Assembly: GCF_026410085.1 (NCBI RefSeq)
Contig: NZ_CP112866.1
Coordinates: 3,533,001 to 3,597,000 of the forward strand
Direction of reading: 5' to 3'
Source of the DNA: Pseudomonas quebecensis
GTDB lineage: Bacteria > Pseudomonadota > Gammaproteobacteria > Pseudomonadales > Pseudomonadaceae
Length of the DNA stretch: 64,000 bases
Shown here: positions 1-12,878 of the stretch, in pieces
Layout of the letters: the number at the start of each line of letters is the position of its first letter
How positions within the stretch are numbered: the first letter of the stretch is position 1
The notes under the pieces: generated by a model
Database searches by the model: none
Seen by the model: only the letters and a program-made list of their open reading frames with translations
What the model was told of the DNA's origin: nothing
Program-made: the position numbers and the translations under genes

Positions 1-183
1 GACCTTGTAGCCCTGCATCTTGCACTCGCGTGCAGCGCGCTTCTCGCACTTCCCCCACTTGTTGCCTAAGCCCGAGCAGTCGATCTCTACACCGCTGACG
101 CCGCGCTTCACATAAGTTTTTGCACTGGTGCTTGCGCACCCTGCCAGCATTACCAGGGCGAGCACTACGATAAGCCTGTTCAT
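1..183 (-). CDS. Small lipoprotein, C-terminus beyond the window
   Basis: Reading from the ATG at 183 gives an N-terminus MNRLIVVLALVMLAGCAS. This is a short positively charged start, a hydrophobic core and a lipobox (LAGC), so the product should be a lipid-anchored envelope protein. The mature part is basic and contains two cysteines in an IDCSGLG...WGKCEKRA context plus a third at EC. No family name can be given. The frame is open to the window edge, so the gene is partial. It lies downstream of rpsA behind a strong terminator and is therefore probably transcribed separately. Confidence 0.7.
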   Translation of the reverse strand, partial: MNRLIVVLALVMLAGCASTSAKTYVKRGVSGVEIDCSGLGNKWGKCEKRAARECKMQGYKV

Positions 184-297
184 CCGAATCCTTATTGAAA
201 CAACAGCGTTGGTGAAGCCTTTCTGAAGACTATAGTCACTTCCGACACTGAGCTGAACGCGCTGGTTCTAAGTTGTTGATTCAACAAATTTCAGGCA

Positions 298-328
298 CAA
301 AAAAGGGCGACCGAAGTCGCCCTTTTCC
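298..328 (-). terminator. Intrinsic terminator of the rpsA transcript
   Basis: On the minus strand a stem AAAAGGGCGAC / GTCGCCCTTTT closes on a short TTCG-type loop and is followed by a T-run. It lies 17 bases after the rpsA stop codon and marks the end of the supraoperon. Confidence 0.85.
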
Positions 329-345
329 TACAGCTTTTACAGAAC

Positions 346-2031
346 TTAGTTCTGCTTAGCCATTGCTTCGCGCAGCAGGGAGGCCATGGTGGTCTCGCCA
401 GTTGCAGCTGCCGGAGCTTCTTTCAGGCTCTGGATAGCTTCTTTCTCTTCAACTTCGTCTTTCGACTTGATGGAGAGTTGGATTACGCGGCTCTTGCGGT
501 CAACGCTGATGATCTTGGCTTCTACTTCCTGGCCCTCTTTCAGTACGTTGCGCGCGTCTTCAACGCGGTCACGGCTGATTTCGGAGGCTTTCAGAGTCGC
601 TTCGATATCGTCGGCCAGAGTGATGATGGCGCCTTTAGCGTCAACTTCTTTCACAGTGCCCTTAACGATTGCGCCTTTGTCGTTCTCTTGAACGTACTCG
701 GAGAACGGATCGCTTTCCAGTTGCTTGATACCCAGGGAGATGCGCTCGCGCTCTGGGTCAACCGACAGGATAACGGTGTCCAGCTCGTCGCCCTTCTTGA
801 AACGACGAACAGCTTCTTCGCCCACTTCGTTCCAGGAGATGTCGGACAGGTGAACCAGGCCGTCGATGCCGCCGTCCAGACCAATGAAGATACCGAAATC
901 GGTGATCGACTTGATGGTGCCGGAGATTTTATCGCCCTTGTTGAACTGGCCGGAGAAATCTTCCCATGGGTTGGATTTGCACTGCTTGATGCCCAGGGAG
1001 ATACGACGACGCTCTTCGTCGATGTCCAGAACCATAACTTCCACTTCGTCGCCGACTTGTACGACTTTCGAAGGGTGGATGTTCTTGTTGGTCCAGTCCA
1101 TTTCGGAAACGTGTACCAGGCCTTCCACGCCTTCTTCCAGCTCAGCGAAGCAGCCGTAGTCGGTCAGGTTGGTAACACGCGCGGTCACGCGAGTGCCTTC
1201 TGGGTAACGTGCTTTGATAGCAACCCATGGATCTTCGCCCAGCTGCTTCAAGCCCAGGGAAACGCGGTTGCGCTCACGATCGTACTTCAGAACCTTGACA
1301 TCGATCTCGTCGCCAACGTTGACGATTTCGGAAGGATGCTTGATACGCTTCCAAGCCATGTCGGTAATGTGCAGCAGGCCATCGACGCCACCCAGATCGA
1401 CGAATGCGCCGTAATCGGTGAGGTTTTTGACGATACCTTTGACTTGTTGGCCTTCCTGCAGGGATTCCAGCAGAGCTTCACGCTCGGCGGAGTTCTCTGC
1501 TTCCAGGACGCTGCGACGGGAAACGACAACGTTGTTGCGCTTCTGGTCGAGCTTGATGACCTTGAATTCGAGTTCTTTGCCTTCCAGGTGCGTGGTGTCG
1601 CGCACTGGACGAACGTCGACCAAAGAACCTGGCAGGAACGCACGGATGCCGTTAACGTCGACAGTGAAGCCGCCTTTAACCTTACCGTTGATAACGCCCT
1701 TGACCACTTCTTCAGCTGCGAAGGCTGCTTCGAGAACAATCCAGCATTCAGCGCGCTTGGCTTTTTCACGGGACAGCTTGGTTTCACCGAAACCGTCTTC
1801 AACCGAGTCCAGAGCAACGTGAACTTCGTCACCGACATTGATTGTCAGATCACCAGCATCGTTGTAGAACTGTTCCAGCGGGATCAGAGCTTCAGACTTC
1901 AGACCAGCGTGAACGGTTACCCAGCGAGCTTGGTAATCGATATCAACGATAACACCGGTGATGATGGAGCCTGCCTGAAGGTTCAGGGTTTTTAGGCTTT
2001 CTTCAAAGAGTTCCGCAAAGCTTTCGCTCAT
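346..2031 (-). CDS. rpsA: 30S ribosomal protein S1
   Basis: The 561-residue product has the usual length for S1. It starts [17 protein letters not shown] and carries six successive S1/OB-fold repeats, with typical repeat phrases such as [29 protein letters not shown] and [16 protein letters not shown]1 binds mRNA on the small ribosomal subunit and unwinds structured leaders for initiation. An upstream in-frame start at 2076 exists, but the ATG at 2031 gives the family N-terminus. It is the last gene of the serC-pheA-hisC-tyrA/aroA-cmk-rpsA supraoperon and is separated from cmk by 119 bases, which may hold its own promoter. Confidence 0.97.
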   Translation of the reverse strand: MSESFAELFEESLKTLNLQAGSIITGVIVDIDYQARWVTVHAGLKSEALIPLEQFYNDAGDLTINVGDEVHVALDSVEDGFGETKLSREKAKRAECWIVLEAAFAAEEVVKGVINGKVKGGFTVDVNGIRAFLPGSLVDVRPVRDTTHLEGKELEFKVIKLDQKRNNVVVSRRSVLEAENSAEREALLESLQEGQQVKGIVKNLTDYGAFVDLGGVDGLLHITDMAWKRIKHPSEIVNVGDEIDVKVLKYDRERNRVSLGLKQLGEDPWVAIKARYPEGTRVTARVTNLTDYGCFAELEEGVEGLVHVSEMDWTNKNIHPSKVVQVGDEVEVMVLDIDEERRRISLGIKQCKSNPWEDFSGQFNKGDKISGTIKSITDFGIFIGLDGGIDGLVHLSDISWNEVGEEAVRRFKKGDELDTVILSVDPERERISLGIKQLESDPFSEYVQENDKGAIVKGTVKEVDAKGAIITLADDIEATLKASEISRDRVEDARNVLKEGQEVEAKIISVDRKSRVIQLSIKSKDEVEEKEAIQSLKEAPAAATGETTMASLLREAMAKQN

Positions 2032-2150
2032 TTTAATTCCTGTTGATAAGGGCGAAGAATACGCCCATCTCCACACCCCAGACGGTGTGGGTCAGTTTCA
2101 ATTAAAAGAAGCACCACAGGACTATGACTGGTCCCCTGCAGCCTTCTTGG

Positions 2151-2840
2151 TCACCCGGCGATGTCGCGAATGGCGATCTCGCTCATGATGCGTTCCAGCA
2201 CCTGATCGATGGACAACTCCGTGGAATCCAGCTGGATGGCATCAGCCGCCGGTTTGAGCGGGGCTACTGCGCGCTGGGTATCACGCTCATCGCGTGCACG
2301 GATCTCATCTAGCAGACTCGACAGACTAACACCATCGACTTTTCCCTTCAACTGCAAGTAGCGGCGGCGCGCCCGTTCCTCGGCGCTGGCCGTCAGGAAA
2401 ATCTTCAGCGGCGCGTCGGGAAACACCACGGTGCCCATGTCGCGGCCGTCGGCCACCAGCCCCGGCGCTTCCTGGAAAGCCCGCTGACGCTGCAGCAACG
2501 CGTCACGCACCGCCGGCAGCGCGGCAACCTGGGAGGCCAAGGAGCCTACCTGTTCGTTACGCAGGTCGTCCGTCACATCATCGCCTTCGAGGATGATGCG
2601 CTGGGGATGGCCTTCCGTCGCCCCGACGAACTGCACATCAAGGTGCGCCGCCAGCAGTTTCAGGGATTCCTCGTTGGTCAAATCGACGCCATGATTGCGC
2701 GCAGCAAATGCCAGCAGACGATACAGCGCGCCGGAATCCAGCAGGCCCCAGCCGAGGCGCTTGGCCAGGATGCCGGCGATCGTGCCTTTACCCGAACCGC
2801 TTGGCCCGTCGATGGTTATCACCGGTGCTTTGATATTCAC
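2151..2840 (-). CDS. cmk: Cytidylate kinase
   Basis: The 229-residue product has the P-loop GPSGSGKGT near its N-terminus (residues about 10-18) and the NMP-binding and LID motifs of CMP/dCMP kinase ([26 protein letters not shown]). It phosphorylates CMP and dCMP with ATP in the cytoplasm. I choose the GTG at 2840 because it gives the family start (M)[11 protein letters not shown]. It overlaps the TGA of the upstream tyrA/aroA gene as GTGA, indicating translational coupling. A longer reading from 2882 would run into the aroA coding region and adds residues not seen in the family. Confidence 0.95.
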   Translation of the reverse strand: MNIKAPVITIDGPSGSGKGTIAGILAKRLGWGLLDSGALYRLLAFAARNHGVDLTNEESLKLLAAHLDVQFVGATEGHPQRIILEGDDVTDDLRNEQVGSLASQVAALPAVRDALLQRQRAFQEAPGLVADGRDMGTVVFPDAPLKIFLTASAEERARRRYLQLKGKVDGVSLSSLLDEIRARDERDTQRAVAPLKPAADAIQLDSTELSIDQVLERIMSEIAIRDIAG

Positions 2841-5083
2841 AATTGAGCCTCTTGGGCAACACGGATGCCGACTTGGGCACACAGTGTAAGAAAATTCGGA
2901 AAAGACGTAGCAACATTGGCGCAGTCATGGATACGAATCGGCGCCGCCGCCCTTAGAGCAGCCACACTGAAGGCCATCGCGATGCGGTGGTCGCCATGGG
3001 CATGAACCTCACCACCGGCCATCGGGCCACCGTCAATGATAAGCCCATCCGGGGTGGCTTCACACTTCACACCCAGCGCCGCCAGACCGTCGGCCATGAC
3101 CTGGATGCGATCGGACTCCTTCACACGCAGCTCCTGGGCACCGCGCAACACAGTGCGCCCCGCAGCACACGCAGCTGCGATAAATAACACCGGAAACTCA
3201 TCGATCGCCAACGGCACCAAAGCCTCGGGAATCTCGATACCTTTCAACGCCGCAGCGCGTACCCGCAGATCGGCAACCGGCTCCGCGCCTACTTCGCGCA
3301 GGTTTTCCACGCGGATATCCGCGCCCATCAACCGCAGGATATCGATCACCCCAGTCCGCGTCGGATTGATACCAACGTGCTCCAGCACCAACTCCGAACC
3401 CTCGGCAATCGAAGCAGCCACCAGAAAGAACGCCGCCGAAGAGATATCCCCCGGCACTTCAATCGAGGTCGCCGCCAACGCATGGCCGGACTCGACCGAC
3501 GCCGTCGCGCCCTCCACCGTCACCGGATAACCAAAACCACGCAGCATGCGTTCGGTATGATCGCGGGTCGGCGCGGGCTCAGTCACCGCAGTCCTGCCGT
3601 CGGCATACAGACCGGCCAGCAGCAGGCTGGATTTAACCTGGGCACTGGCCATCGGCAGCGTGTAGGTCAAGCCCTTCAATGGCTGGCCGCCACGGATGGT
3701 CAACGGTGGGCGACCTTGCGGGCCGGTCTCGATCAGCGCGCCCATCGCCCGCAGCGGCTCGGCCACGCGGTTCATCGGGCGCTTGGACAGCGACGCATCG
3801 CCGGTCAACACGCTGTCGAAGCGTTGCGCGGCCAGCAACCCACAGAGCAGCCGCGTGGACGTACCGGAGTTACCCAGATAAATCGGCCCGGGTGCAGGCT
3901 TCAAGCCATGCAGGCCCACACCATGGATGGTCACGCGACCATGGTGCGGCCCCTCGATCACCACCCCCATGTCGCGAAACGCCTGCAAGGTCGCCAGGGC
4001 ATCTTCGCCCTCCAGGAAACCTTCGATCTCGGTTACGCCCTCAGCCAACGAGCCCAGCATGATCGACCGATGGGAGATCGACTTGTCGCCCGGCACCCGG
4101 ATGCGACCGTTCAAGCGGCCACCCGGGTTGGCGAGAAACGTCAGCGCTTGGGCGTCCACAGCGGTTTCCATATAGGCCCGGCGAGCCAGGATCTTGCTGA
4201 AATGTTCACGCGCCACCCGCGCACGAGTGAACACCCCCAATAATTGATGGCCGTCCCCGGCATCCACCGCGTCGCGTAAGGCGTCGAGGTCGCTGCGGAA
4301 GGTGTCGAGCGTGCGCAACACCGCCTCGCGATTAGCCAGGAAGATGTCGTGCCACATCACCGGGTCGCTGCCGGCAATGCGCGTGAAATCGCGGAAACCA
4401 CCGGCGGCATAACGAAAAATCTCAAGGTTCTCGTTGCGCTTGGCCAGCGAATCCACCAGACCAAACGCGAGCAGGTGCGGCAGATGACTGGTCGCCGCCA
4501 GCACTTCGTCGTGGCGTTCGACCTGCATATGCTCGACATCCGCCCCCAGCTCGCGCCACAAACGATCCACCATTGCCAGAGCCGCCGGATCGGTTTGCTC
4601 AAGCGGCGTGAGGATGACTTTGTGGCGGCGGAACAACTGCGCATTCGACGCCTCGACCCCGCTCTGCTCGGAGCCGGCAATCGGATGCCCAGGCACAAAG
4701 CGCGCCGGCATGCCGCCAAAGGCCAGTTGCGCCGCGCGCACCACGTTGCCCTTGGCACTGCCGACATCGGTAAGAATCGCTTGCCCAAGGTCCATCCGCG
4801 CCAGCACCGCGAGTAACTTCTCCATGGCCAGGATCGGTACGGCCAGCTGAATCACATCGGCCCCCTGGCACGCCAGCGCCAGGTCGGCTTCGCAGCGATC
4901 CACTACGCCCAGCTCAACCGCCAACTGGCGCGATTGCGGGTCCAGATCGACGCCTACCACCTCGCCGCATAGCCCGCTTTCACGCAGGCCCTTGGCGAAT
5001 GAACCACCGATCAACCCCAGGCCGACCACCACCAGGCGACCGATCATAGGCACAACAGGTTGCAATGCAGTGACATCAACCAC
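2837..5083 (-). CDS. Bifunctional prephenate dehydrogenase / EPSP synthase (TyrA-AroA fusion)
   Basis: This 748-residue protein joins two shikimate-pathway enzymes. Residues about 14-295 are a TyrA-type dehydrogenase with the dinucleotide motif [14 protein letters not shown] and [10 protein letters not shown]. Residues about 310-748 are EPSP synthase (AroA), with [22 protein letters not shown] and the late motif KESDRI. The first half makes 4-hydroxyphenylpyruvate for tyrosine; the second makes the chorismate precursor EPSP. The fusion is typical of Pseudomonas. The GTG at 5083 overlaps hisC by 8 bases; an ATG at 5047 (MIGRLVVVG) is an alternative start but has no clear ribosome-binding site. 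Confidence 0.95.
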   Translation of the reverse strand: MVDVTALQPVVPMIGRLVVVGLGLIGGSFAKGLRESGLCGEVVGVDLDPQSRQLAVELGVVDRCEADLALACQGADVIQLAVPILAMEKLLAVLARMDLGQAILTDVGSAKGNVVRAAQLAFGGMPARFVPGHPIAGSEQSGVEASNAQLFRRHKVILTPLEQTDPAALAMVDRLWRELGADVEHMQVERHDEVLAATSHLPHLLAFGLVDSLAKRNENLEIFRYAAGGFRDFTRIAGSDPVMWHDIFLANREAVLRTLDTFRSDLDALRDAVDAGDGHQLLGVFTRARVAREHFSKILARRAYMETAVDAQALTFLANPGGRLNGRIRVPGDKSISHRSIMLGSLAEGVTEIEGFLEGEDALATLQAFRDMGVVIEGPHHGRVTIHGVGLHGLKPAPGPIYLGNSGTSTRLLCGLLAAQRFDSVLTGDASLSKRPMNRVAEPLRAMGALIETGPQGRPPLTIRGGQPLKGLTYTLPMASAQVKSSLLLAGLYADGRTAVTEPAPTRDHTERMLRGFGYPVTVEGATASVESGHALAATSIEVPGDISSAAFFLVAASIAEGSELVLEHVGINPTRTGVIDILRLMGADIRVENLREVGAEPVADLRVRAAALKGIEIPEALVPLAIDEFPVLFIAAACAAGRTVLRGAQELRVKESDRIQVMADGLAALGVKCEATPDGLIIDGGPMAGGEVHAHGDHRIAMAFSVAALRAAAPIRIHDCANVATSFPNFLTLCAQVGIRVAQEAQL

Positions 5084-6188
5084 GAGCCAGAACCTTGGCC
5101 AGCGCCTCCAGGAAGCGGCTGTTTTCAGCCGGCAGACCGATGGTGACTCGCAGGTGGTTCGGCATGCCGTAATTGGCCACCGGGCGCACGATCACGCCTT
5201 CGCGCAGCAACCCCTGGAATACCGGCGCGGCTACCTGGCCGAGGTCGACGCAAATGAAATTACCCTTGGACGGGATCCAACCCAGGCCCAACTCACGGAA
5301 GCCGTCCTGCAACTGCTGCATACCACGCTCGTTGAGGCGACGGCTTTCCTCCAGGTAGTCGACATCCTTGACCGCCGCACAGGCCGCGGCCAGGGCCAGG
5401 CTGTTGACGTTGAACGGTTGGCGCACCCGGTTAAGCACATCGGCGACCACCGCGCTCGACAAGCCATAGCCCACCCGCAGCGACGCCAGGCCATAGGCCT
5501 TGGAAAACGTACGCGACACCAGCAGGTTCGGATACGCGGCGAGGAAATCCAGGCCATCCGGCAGGTCGCTGCCTTCGGCGTACTCGATGTAGGCCTCGTC
5601 CAGCACCACCAGCACATGCTCGGGCACGTCCTGCAGGAAGTCATTCAAGGCCTCGGCACCGAACCAGGTGCCGGTCGGGTTGTTCGGATTCGCGATGAAG
5701 ACCACGCGGGTCTGCGCATCGATAGCCGCCAGCATGGCCGGCAGGTCATGCCCCCAGTCCTTGGCTGGAATGACGCGCGCATCGGCGCCGACAGCCTGGG
5801 TCACGATCGGGTAGACCGCAAATGCGTGCTCGCTGAACACTGCGTTCAAGCCGGGCGCCAGGTAAGCGCGGCCGACCAACTCCAGAATGTCATTGGAGCC
5901 ATTGCCCAGGGTCACCTGGTTCAGTTCCACCCGGCATTGTTCCGCCAACAGGGACTTGAGCGCGAAGCCGTTGCCATCCGGATAGCGGGTCAGCTCGGCC
6001 AGTTCTTCACGAATCGCCGCCAGTACCTTCGGGCTCGGGCCCAGGGGGTTCTCGTTACTGGCCAGCTTGACGATGCTCGCCGGGTCCAGATTCAACTCAC
6101 GCGCCAGCTCGTCCACCGGTTTGCCCGGAACGTAAGGCGACAGTTGTTGCACGCCCGGCTGCGCCAGGGCGAGGAAGTTGCCACTCAT
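5076..6188 (-). CDS. hisC: Histidinol-phosphate aminotransferase
   Basis: The 370-residue product is a fold-type I PLP aminotransferase. It shows the HisC-type SNENPLGPSPK motif near residues 42-52, the FIANPNNPTGT loop, LDEAYIEY with the PLP-contacting Asp, and SRTFSKAYGLASLRVGYG with the Schiff-base Lys. It converts imidazole-acetol phosphate to histidinol phosphate. Enzymes of this branch often also accept aromatic 2-oxo acids, which fits its place between pheA and tyrA/aroA. It starts 9 bases after pheA ends and overlaps the next gene. Confidence 0.94.
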   Translation of the reverse strand: MSGNFLALAQPGVQQLSPYVPGKPVDELARELNLDPASIVKLASNENPLGPSPKVLAAIREELAELTRYPDGNGFALKSLLAEQCRVELNQVTLGNGSNDILELVGRAYLAPGLNAVFSEHAFAVYPIVTQAVGADARVIPAKDWGHDLPAMLAAIDAQTRVVFIANPNNPTGTWFGAEALNDFLQDVPEHVLVVLDEAYIEYAEGSDLPDGLDFLAAYPNLLVSRTFSKAYGLASLRVGYGLSSAVVADVLNRVRQPFNVNSLALAAACAAVKDVDYLEESRRLNERGMQQLQDGFRELGLGWIPSKGNFICVDLGQVAAPVFQGLLREGVIVRPVANYGMPNHLRVTIGLPAENSRFLEALAKVLARG

Positions 6189-6197
6189 GTTAACGCC

Positions 6198-7292
6198 TCA
6201 CAAAACCGCTTTCGGGTAAGAGCCCAGCACCTTGAGTGCCACGGCTTCCTGACTGATTTTCTCGAGCACGCCCTTGACCAGCGGGTCGCGGTGATGGCCG
6301 ACGAAATCGATAAAGAACACGTAGGTCCATTTACCGCTGCGCGAAGGTCGAGTCTCGATACGCGTCAGGTCGATCCCATTGTCATGGAACGGCACCAGCA
6401 GCTCATGCAGCGCGCCAGGCTTGTTGCTCATGGAAACGATGATCGAGGTCTTGTCGTCGCCGGTCGGCGGCACTTCCTGGTTACCGATCATCAAAAAGCG
6501 CGTGGAGTTGTCCGGGCGGTCCTCGATTTTTTCGGCCAGGCGCGTCAGGCCATACAGGCCCGCCGCCATGTCACCGGCGATCGCCGCCGAGTTCCACTCG
6601 CCCTTGACCCGCTTGGCCGCCTCGGCGTTGCTGGACACCGCCACCCGCTCGACATTCGGGTAGTGGGCGTCCAGCCACTTGCGGCACTGAGCCAGGGACT
6701 GGGCGTGGGAATAGATGCGGCTGATGCTGTCGGTCTTGGTGTTCTCACCCACCAACAGGTGATGGTGGATACGCAGCTCGACTTCGCCGCAGATCACCAT
6801 GTCGTGCTCGAGGAAGCTGTCCAGCGTGTGGTTGACCGCGCCTTCGGTGGAATTTTCCACCGGCACCACGCCGAAATTCACCGCACCGGCCGCCACTTCT
6901 CGGAACACTTCGTCGATCGCCGCCATTGGCTTGCTGATCACTGCGTGGCCGAAGTGCTTCATGGCCGCCGCCTGGGTGAAGGTGCCCTCGGGACCGAGGT
7001 AGGCCACTTTCAGCGGCTGCTCCAGGGCCAGGCACGACGACATGATTTCACGGAACAACCGCGCCATCTCTTCGTTACCCAGCGGCCCTTTGTTGCGCTC
7101 CATCACACGCTTGAGCACCTGGGCTTCGCGCTCCGGCCGGTAGAACACCGGCACTTCGCCTTCCGCCAGGGACGCCAACTTCACCCGCGCCACTTCCTGG
7201 GCGCACCGCGCGCGCTCACTGATCAGCTCCAGGACTTTCTCATCCAGGCTGTCAATGCGCACGCGCAGGGCCTTGAGTTCTTGTTCAGACAT
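6198..7292 (-). CDS. pheA: P-protein: chorismate mutase / prephenate dehydratase
   Basis: The 364-residue protein has three parts. An AroQ chorismate mutase (about 1-95) starts MSEQELKALRVRIDSLDEKV. A prephenate dehydratase (about 95-275) has AYLGPEGTFTQAA, PVENSTEGAVNHTLD and the STRF motif. A C-terminal ACT domain has NKPGALHELL and IETRPS, which binds phenylalanine for feedback inhibition in this family. It makes phenylpyruvate from chorismate. The ATG at 7292 shares its first base with the serC stop (TAATG), so the pair is translationally coupled. A much longer reading from 7493 lies inside serC and is rejected. Confidence 0.96.
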   Translation of the reverse strand: MSEQELKALRVRIDSLDEKVLELISERARCAQEVARVKLASLAEGEVPVFYRPEREAQVLKRVMERNKGPLGNEEMARLFREIMSSCLALEQPLKVAYLGPEGTFTQAAAMKHFGHAVISKPMAAIDEVFREVAAGAVNFGVVPVENSTEGAVNHTLDSFLEHDMVICGEVELRIHHHLLVGENTKTDSISRIYSHAQSLAQCRKWLDAHYPNVERVAVSSNAEAAKRVKGEWNSAAIAGDMAAGLYGLTRLAEKIEDRPDNSTRFLMIGNQEVPPTGDDKTSIIVSMSNKPGALHELLVPFHDNGIDLTRIETRPSRSGKWTYVFFIDFVGHHRDPLVKGVLEKISQEAVALKVLGSYPKAVL

Positions 7293-8377
7293 TAGCCGTG
7301 TTCCTTTTCGAACTCTGCCATGTAGGCCACCAGCGCGTTGATCGCGTTGATGTCGACAGCGTTGTAGATGGAGGCGCGCATGCCGCCCACCGAACGGTGA
7401 CCCTTGAGGTTGAGCAGACCGCGCTCGTCCGCGCCGGCCAGGAACGGCTTGTCCAGGCGATCGTCGGCCAGGCGGAATGGCACGTTCATCCACGAGCGAT
7501 CGGTTTTGTTGATCGGATTGCTGTAGAGGCCGCTGGCGTCGATGAAGTCGTACAGGGTGCGCTTCTTCACTTCATTAAGCTTGCCCATGGCCGCCACGCC
7601 GCCCTGCTCCTTGAGCCACTCGAACACCAGGCCGGAGAGGTACCAGGCGAAGGCCGGCGGGGTGTTGTACATCGAGCCGTTATCGGCCGCGACCTTGTAG
7701 TTGAGCATGGTCGGGCAGACCGACCGGGCGCGGCCCAGCAGGTCTTCGCGGATAATGTTGACCAGAATGCCGCTCGGGCCGATGTTCTTCTGGGCCCCGG
7801 CGTAGATCATGCCGTAGCGCGACACGTCGATGGGACGCGAGAGAATGTCCGAGGACATGTCGCACACCAGCGGAACGTCACCCACTTGCGGTACCCAGTC
7901 GAATTCAAGGCCGCCGATGGTTTCGTTCGCGACGTAGTGCACGTACGCCGCGTCTTTCGACAGCTTCCACTCGTTCTGGCCGGGAATGGCGAAATAATCG
8001 TAAGGCTTGGCGGTGCCCGCCACATTGACGTGGCCGTAGCGCGAGGCCTCCTCAATCGCTTTCTGCCCCCAGATGCCGGTGTCGATGTAGTCCGCAGTGC
8101 CGTCTTCCGGCAGCAGGTTCAGCGGGATCTGGGCGAATTGCTGGCTGGCACCGCCTTGCAGGAACAGCACTTTGTAGTTGGATGGAATGTCGAGCAAGTC
8201 GCGCAGATCCTGCTCGGCCTTGGTGGCGATGGACACGAACTCATCGCTGCGATGGCTCATTTCCATCACGGAGAGGCCTTTTCCATGCCAGTCGAGGAGT
8301 TCACCCTGCGCGCGCTGCAGGACTGCTTCAGGAAGCGCCGCGGGACCGGCACAGAAGTTATAGGCTCTCTTGCTCAC
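7292..8377 (-). CDS. serC: Phosphoserine aminotransferase
   Basis: The 361-residue class V PLP aminotransferase shows NFCAGPAALP at the N-terminus, LFLQGGASQQF, and YAGAQKNIGPSG with the PLP lysine. It converts 3-phosphohydroxypyruvate to phosphoserine and also serves pyridoxal phosphate synthesis. The family start is the GTG at 8377 ((M)SKRAYNF); an upstream in-frame start at 8410 adds 11 atypical residues. It heads the serC-pheA-hisC-tyrA/aroA-cmk-rpsA supraoperon, downstream of gyrA and separated from it by a REP pair. Confidence 0.96.
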   Translation of the reverse strand: MSKRAYNFCAGPAALPEAVLQRAQGELLDWHGKGLSVMEMSHRSDEFVSIATKAEQDLRDLLDIPSNYKVLFLQGGASQQFAQIPLNLLPEDGTADYIDTGIWGQKAIEEASRYGHVNVAGTAKPYDYFAIPGQNEWKLSKDAAYVHYVANETIGGLEFDWVPQVGDVPLVCDMSSDILSRPIDVSRYGMIYAGAQKNIGPSGILVNIIREDLLGRARSVCPTMLNYKVAADNGSMYNTPPAFAWYLSGLVFEWLKEQGGVAAMGKLNEVKKRTLYDFIDASGLYSNPINKTDRSWMNVPFRLADDRLDKPFLAGADERGLLNLKGHRSVGGMRASIYNAVDINAINALVAYMAEFEKEHG

Positions 8378-8447
8378 ATCCAATCTCACTCTGATCTGGT
8401 GGGGCTGCAATCATGTTCGGTAACAACCTTTCTCTGGAGCGAACCCT

Positions 8448-8534
8448 TGTGGGAGCTGGCTTGCCTGCGATAAGGGCAACTCGGTAGCGCGGTGATACCG
8501 CGGCGCCACCAGCGCAGGCGAGCCAGCTCCCACA
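8448..8534. repeat. REP pair (REPIN) between gyrA and serC
   Basis: Two inverted copies of TGTGGGAGCTGGCTTGCCTGCGA face each other about 40 bases apart, enclosing a GC-rich centre with its own short palindrome. This is the paired REP form common between Pseudomonas genes. It lies in the 243-base gap between gyrA and serC. Confidence 0.8.
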
Positions 8535-8620
8535 TTGACCGCGTCCAGCCAAAGGACGTGTTATTTCATAAGGGACAAACAACAAGGGGGCGAATCTTCA
8601 TCCGCCCCCTGTGTGTCCGC

Positions 8621-11275
<2,655 letters not shown>

Positions 11276-11698
11276 GAGAAGCCTGATTCCTTTTTCGGGT
11301 GAAACTTCGTCACATCCATTCGGGACGAACGAAGCTCGCCGCTGCCGGCAGAGTGCCTGGCAACGACTTACGACAAATCAACGAGTTATGACACGGATCT
11401 GCACGTTATAGGACACCCCTCGGGGTGGCCTTGGAAACCGCCGGATGTTATCACAATCGCCGCCACGCACCTATCCCCTTGATGGGCATGGAGCATAGTA
11501 AGTTGACGGATGACAGGCTTGAGGGCGACGAGAGGGGCTCAGAGGTGGGGTGGTGGTGTTTTTCGAGGGCGGATCCGAGGGTTTTATTGACTTTCAGGGC
11601 CAATCGGGGGCAAGTCCCCTCCCACACTTGAAGTGTGAACACCGTCAAATGTGGGAGAGGGCTTGCCCCCGATGACCATTTCAGTCCCCACACAAACT
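11276..11698. other. 423-base intergenic region upstream of gyrA
   Basis: This stretch should hold the gyrA promoter (minus strand) and the 3' end of the mtnA transcript region. Apart from the REP pair at 11603-11673 I see no gene or RNA in it. Confidence 0.5.
11603..11673. repeat. REP pair (REPIN)
   Basis: Left copy ATCGGGGGCAAGTCCCCTCC (11603-11622) and right copy GAGGGCTTGCCCCCGAT (11657-11673) are inverted and separated by about 25 bases. The core GGGGGCAAG..CCCTCCCAC is the same as in the REP hairpins at 16.5, 32.3, 44.8, 51.5 and 59.4 kb. Confidence 0.85.
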
Positions 11699-12769
11699 TC
11701 AGTGCAGCCGCTTACGGCACATCAACTTGGCCAATTTCGCGGTGTCCGGCCGCTCGACGATGCCTTTTTCGGTCACGATCACATCGATAAGGTCGGCAGG
11801 GGTCACGTCGAACACCGGGTTGTAGGCCCCCACATCCAGGCGCTGCCCCGCCACCTCCAGCAACTCGCCAGCATCGCGCTGCTCCAGCGCAACGTCATCG
11901 CCGGTAGCCATCATCAGGTCCAGGGTTGAACTCGGCGCCACCACCATGAAACGCACGCCGTGGTGCATGGCGCAGACCGCCAGTTGATAGGTGCCGATCT
12001 TGCCGATCACATCACCGTTGGCGGCGATGCAGTCCGCACCCACGATCACCCAGGTCACCCCTTTGGTCTTGAGGATATGCGCGCCGGCCGAGTCGGCATT
12101 CACCAGTACCGGGATGCCTTCGCCGGCCAACTCCCAGGCGCTCAGGCGCGAGCCTTGCAGCCACGGGCGCGTTTCATTGACATAAACCTGCTCGACCATG
12201 CCTTCCAGGAAGGCACCGCGGATCACTCCCAACGCCGTACCGACGCCGCCGGTAGCCAGCGCGCCCGCGTTGCCGTGGGTCAGAATGGCCTGGGCATTGC
12301 CCTGGTGCCTGCGGATCAGTTCGACGCCCAATTGCGCCATGGTGAGGTTGGCTTCGCGGTCGCTCTCGTGAATCGCGACGGCCTCGGCTTCCAGCGCAAC
12401 CAGCGGATCGGCGTGCGGCTTGAGACGGTCGAGGCGCTCGCGCATGCACTTGAGGGCCCAGAACAGGTTCGACGCGGTTGGACGGGTATCGGCGAGCAGT
12501 GCGTAGTCTTCTTCCCAACCGGCCTGCCAGTCACCGCCCTCGGCGATGCGTGCCCTAGCGGCGAGCACCAGGCCATAGGCGGCGCTGATACCGATGGCTG
12601 CCGCGCCACGCACGACCATCGCGCGAATGGCCTGCGCCACTTCATCCACCGTGGCGCAGGCTATCCAACTCTCCCGGGACGGCAAGGCACGTTGGTCGAG
12701 CAGGTGCAGCGTGCCGTCGCGCCAATCGATGGCCTTCACTTTCTCCGCTGCCAACAGTCGATCGCGCAT
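11699..12769 (-). CDS. mtnA: Methylthioribose-1-phosphate isomerase
   Basis: The 356-residue protein has the MtnA/eIF2B-alpha fold signatures [26 protein letters not shown] (catalytic Cys position replaced by the usual phosphate-binding context), [12 protein letters not shown] and [22 protein letters not shown] with the conserved Cys and Asp. It isomerises methylthioribose-1-phosphate to methylthioribulose-1-phosphate in methionine salvage. The ATG at 12769 is preceded by a strong GGAGTAAGGG ribosome-binding site. It is divergent from mtaD, which feeds the same pathway. Confidence 0.94.
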   Translation of the reverse strand: MRDRLLAAEKVKAIDWRDGTLHLLDQRALPSRESWIACATVDEVAQAIRAMVVRGAAAIGISAAYGLVLAARARIAEGGDWQAGWEEDYALLADTRPTASNLFWALKCMRERLDRLKPHADPLVALEAEAVAIHESDREANLTMAQLGVELIRRHQGNAQAILTHGNAGALATGGVGTALGVIRGAFLEGMVEQVYVNETRPWLQGSRLSAWELAGEGIPVLVNADSAGAHILKTKGVTWVIVGADCIAANGDVIGKIGTYQLAVCAMHHGVRFMVVAPSSTLDLMMATGDDVALEQRDAGELLEVAGQRLDVGAYNPVFDVTPADLIDVIVTEKGIVERPDTAKLAKLMCRKRLH

Positions 12770-12878
12770 CCCTTACTCCGCACTCATGAACAAAAGCCGC
12801 CGATTATAGCGATCCGCCAGCCAGGACGCTCGGGTATACTTCGCGCTTCTTTTATAGCTGCCCAGGAAGAAGCCCGCG

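Noticed and set aside
478..1995. 505-codon plus-strand frame inside rpsA
   Set aside because: It is antisense to a certain ribosomal protein gene and its amino-acid composition is that of a shadow frame.
4992..7295. 767-codon plus-strand frame across hisC and pheA
   Set aside because: It is a codon shadow of the opposite strand and spans two certain genes.
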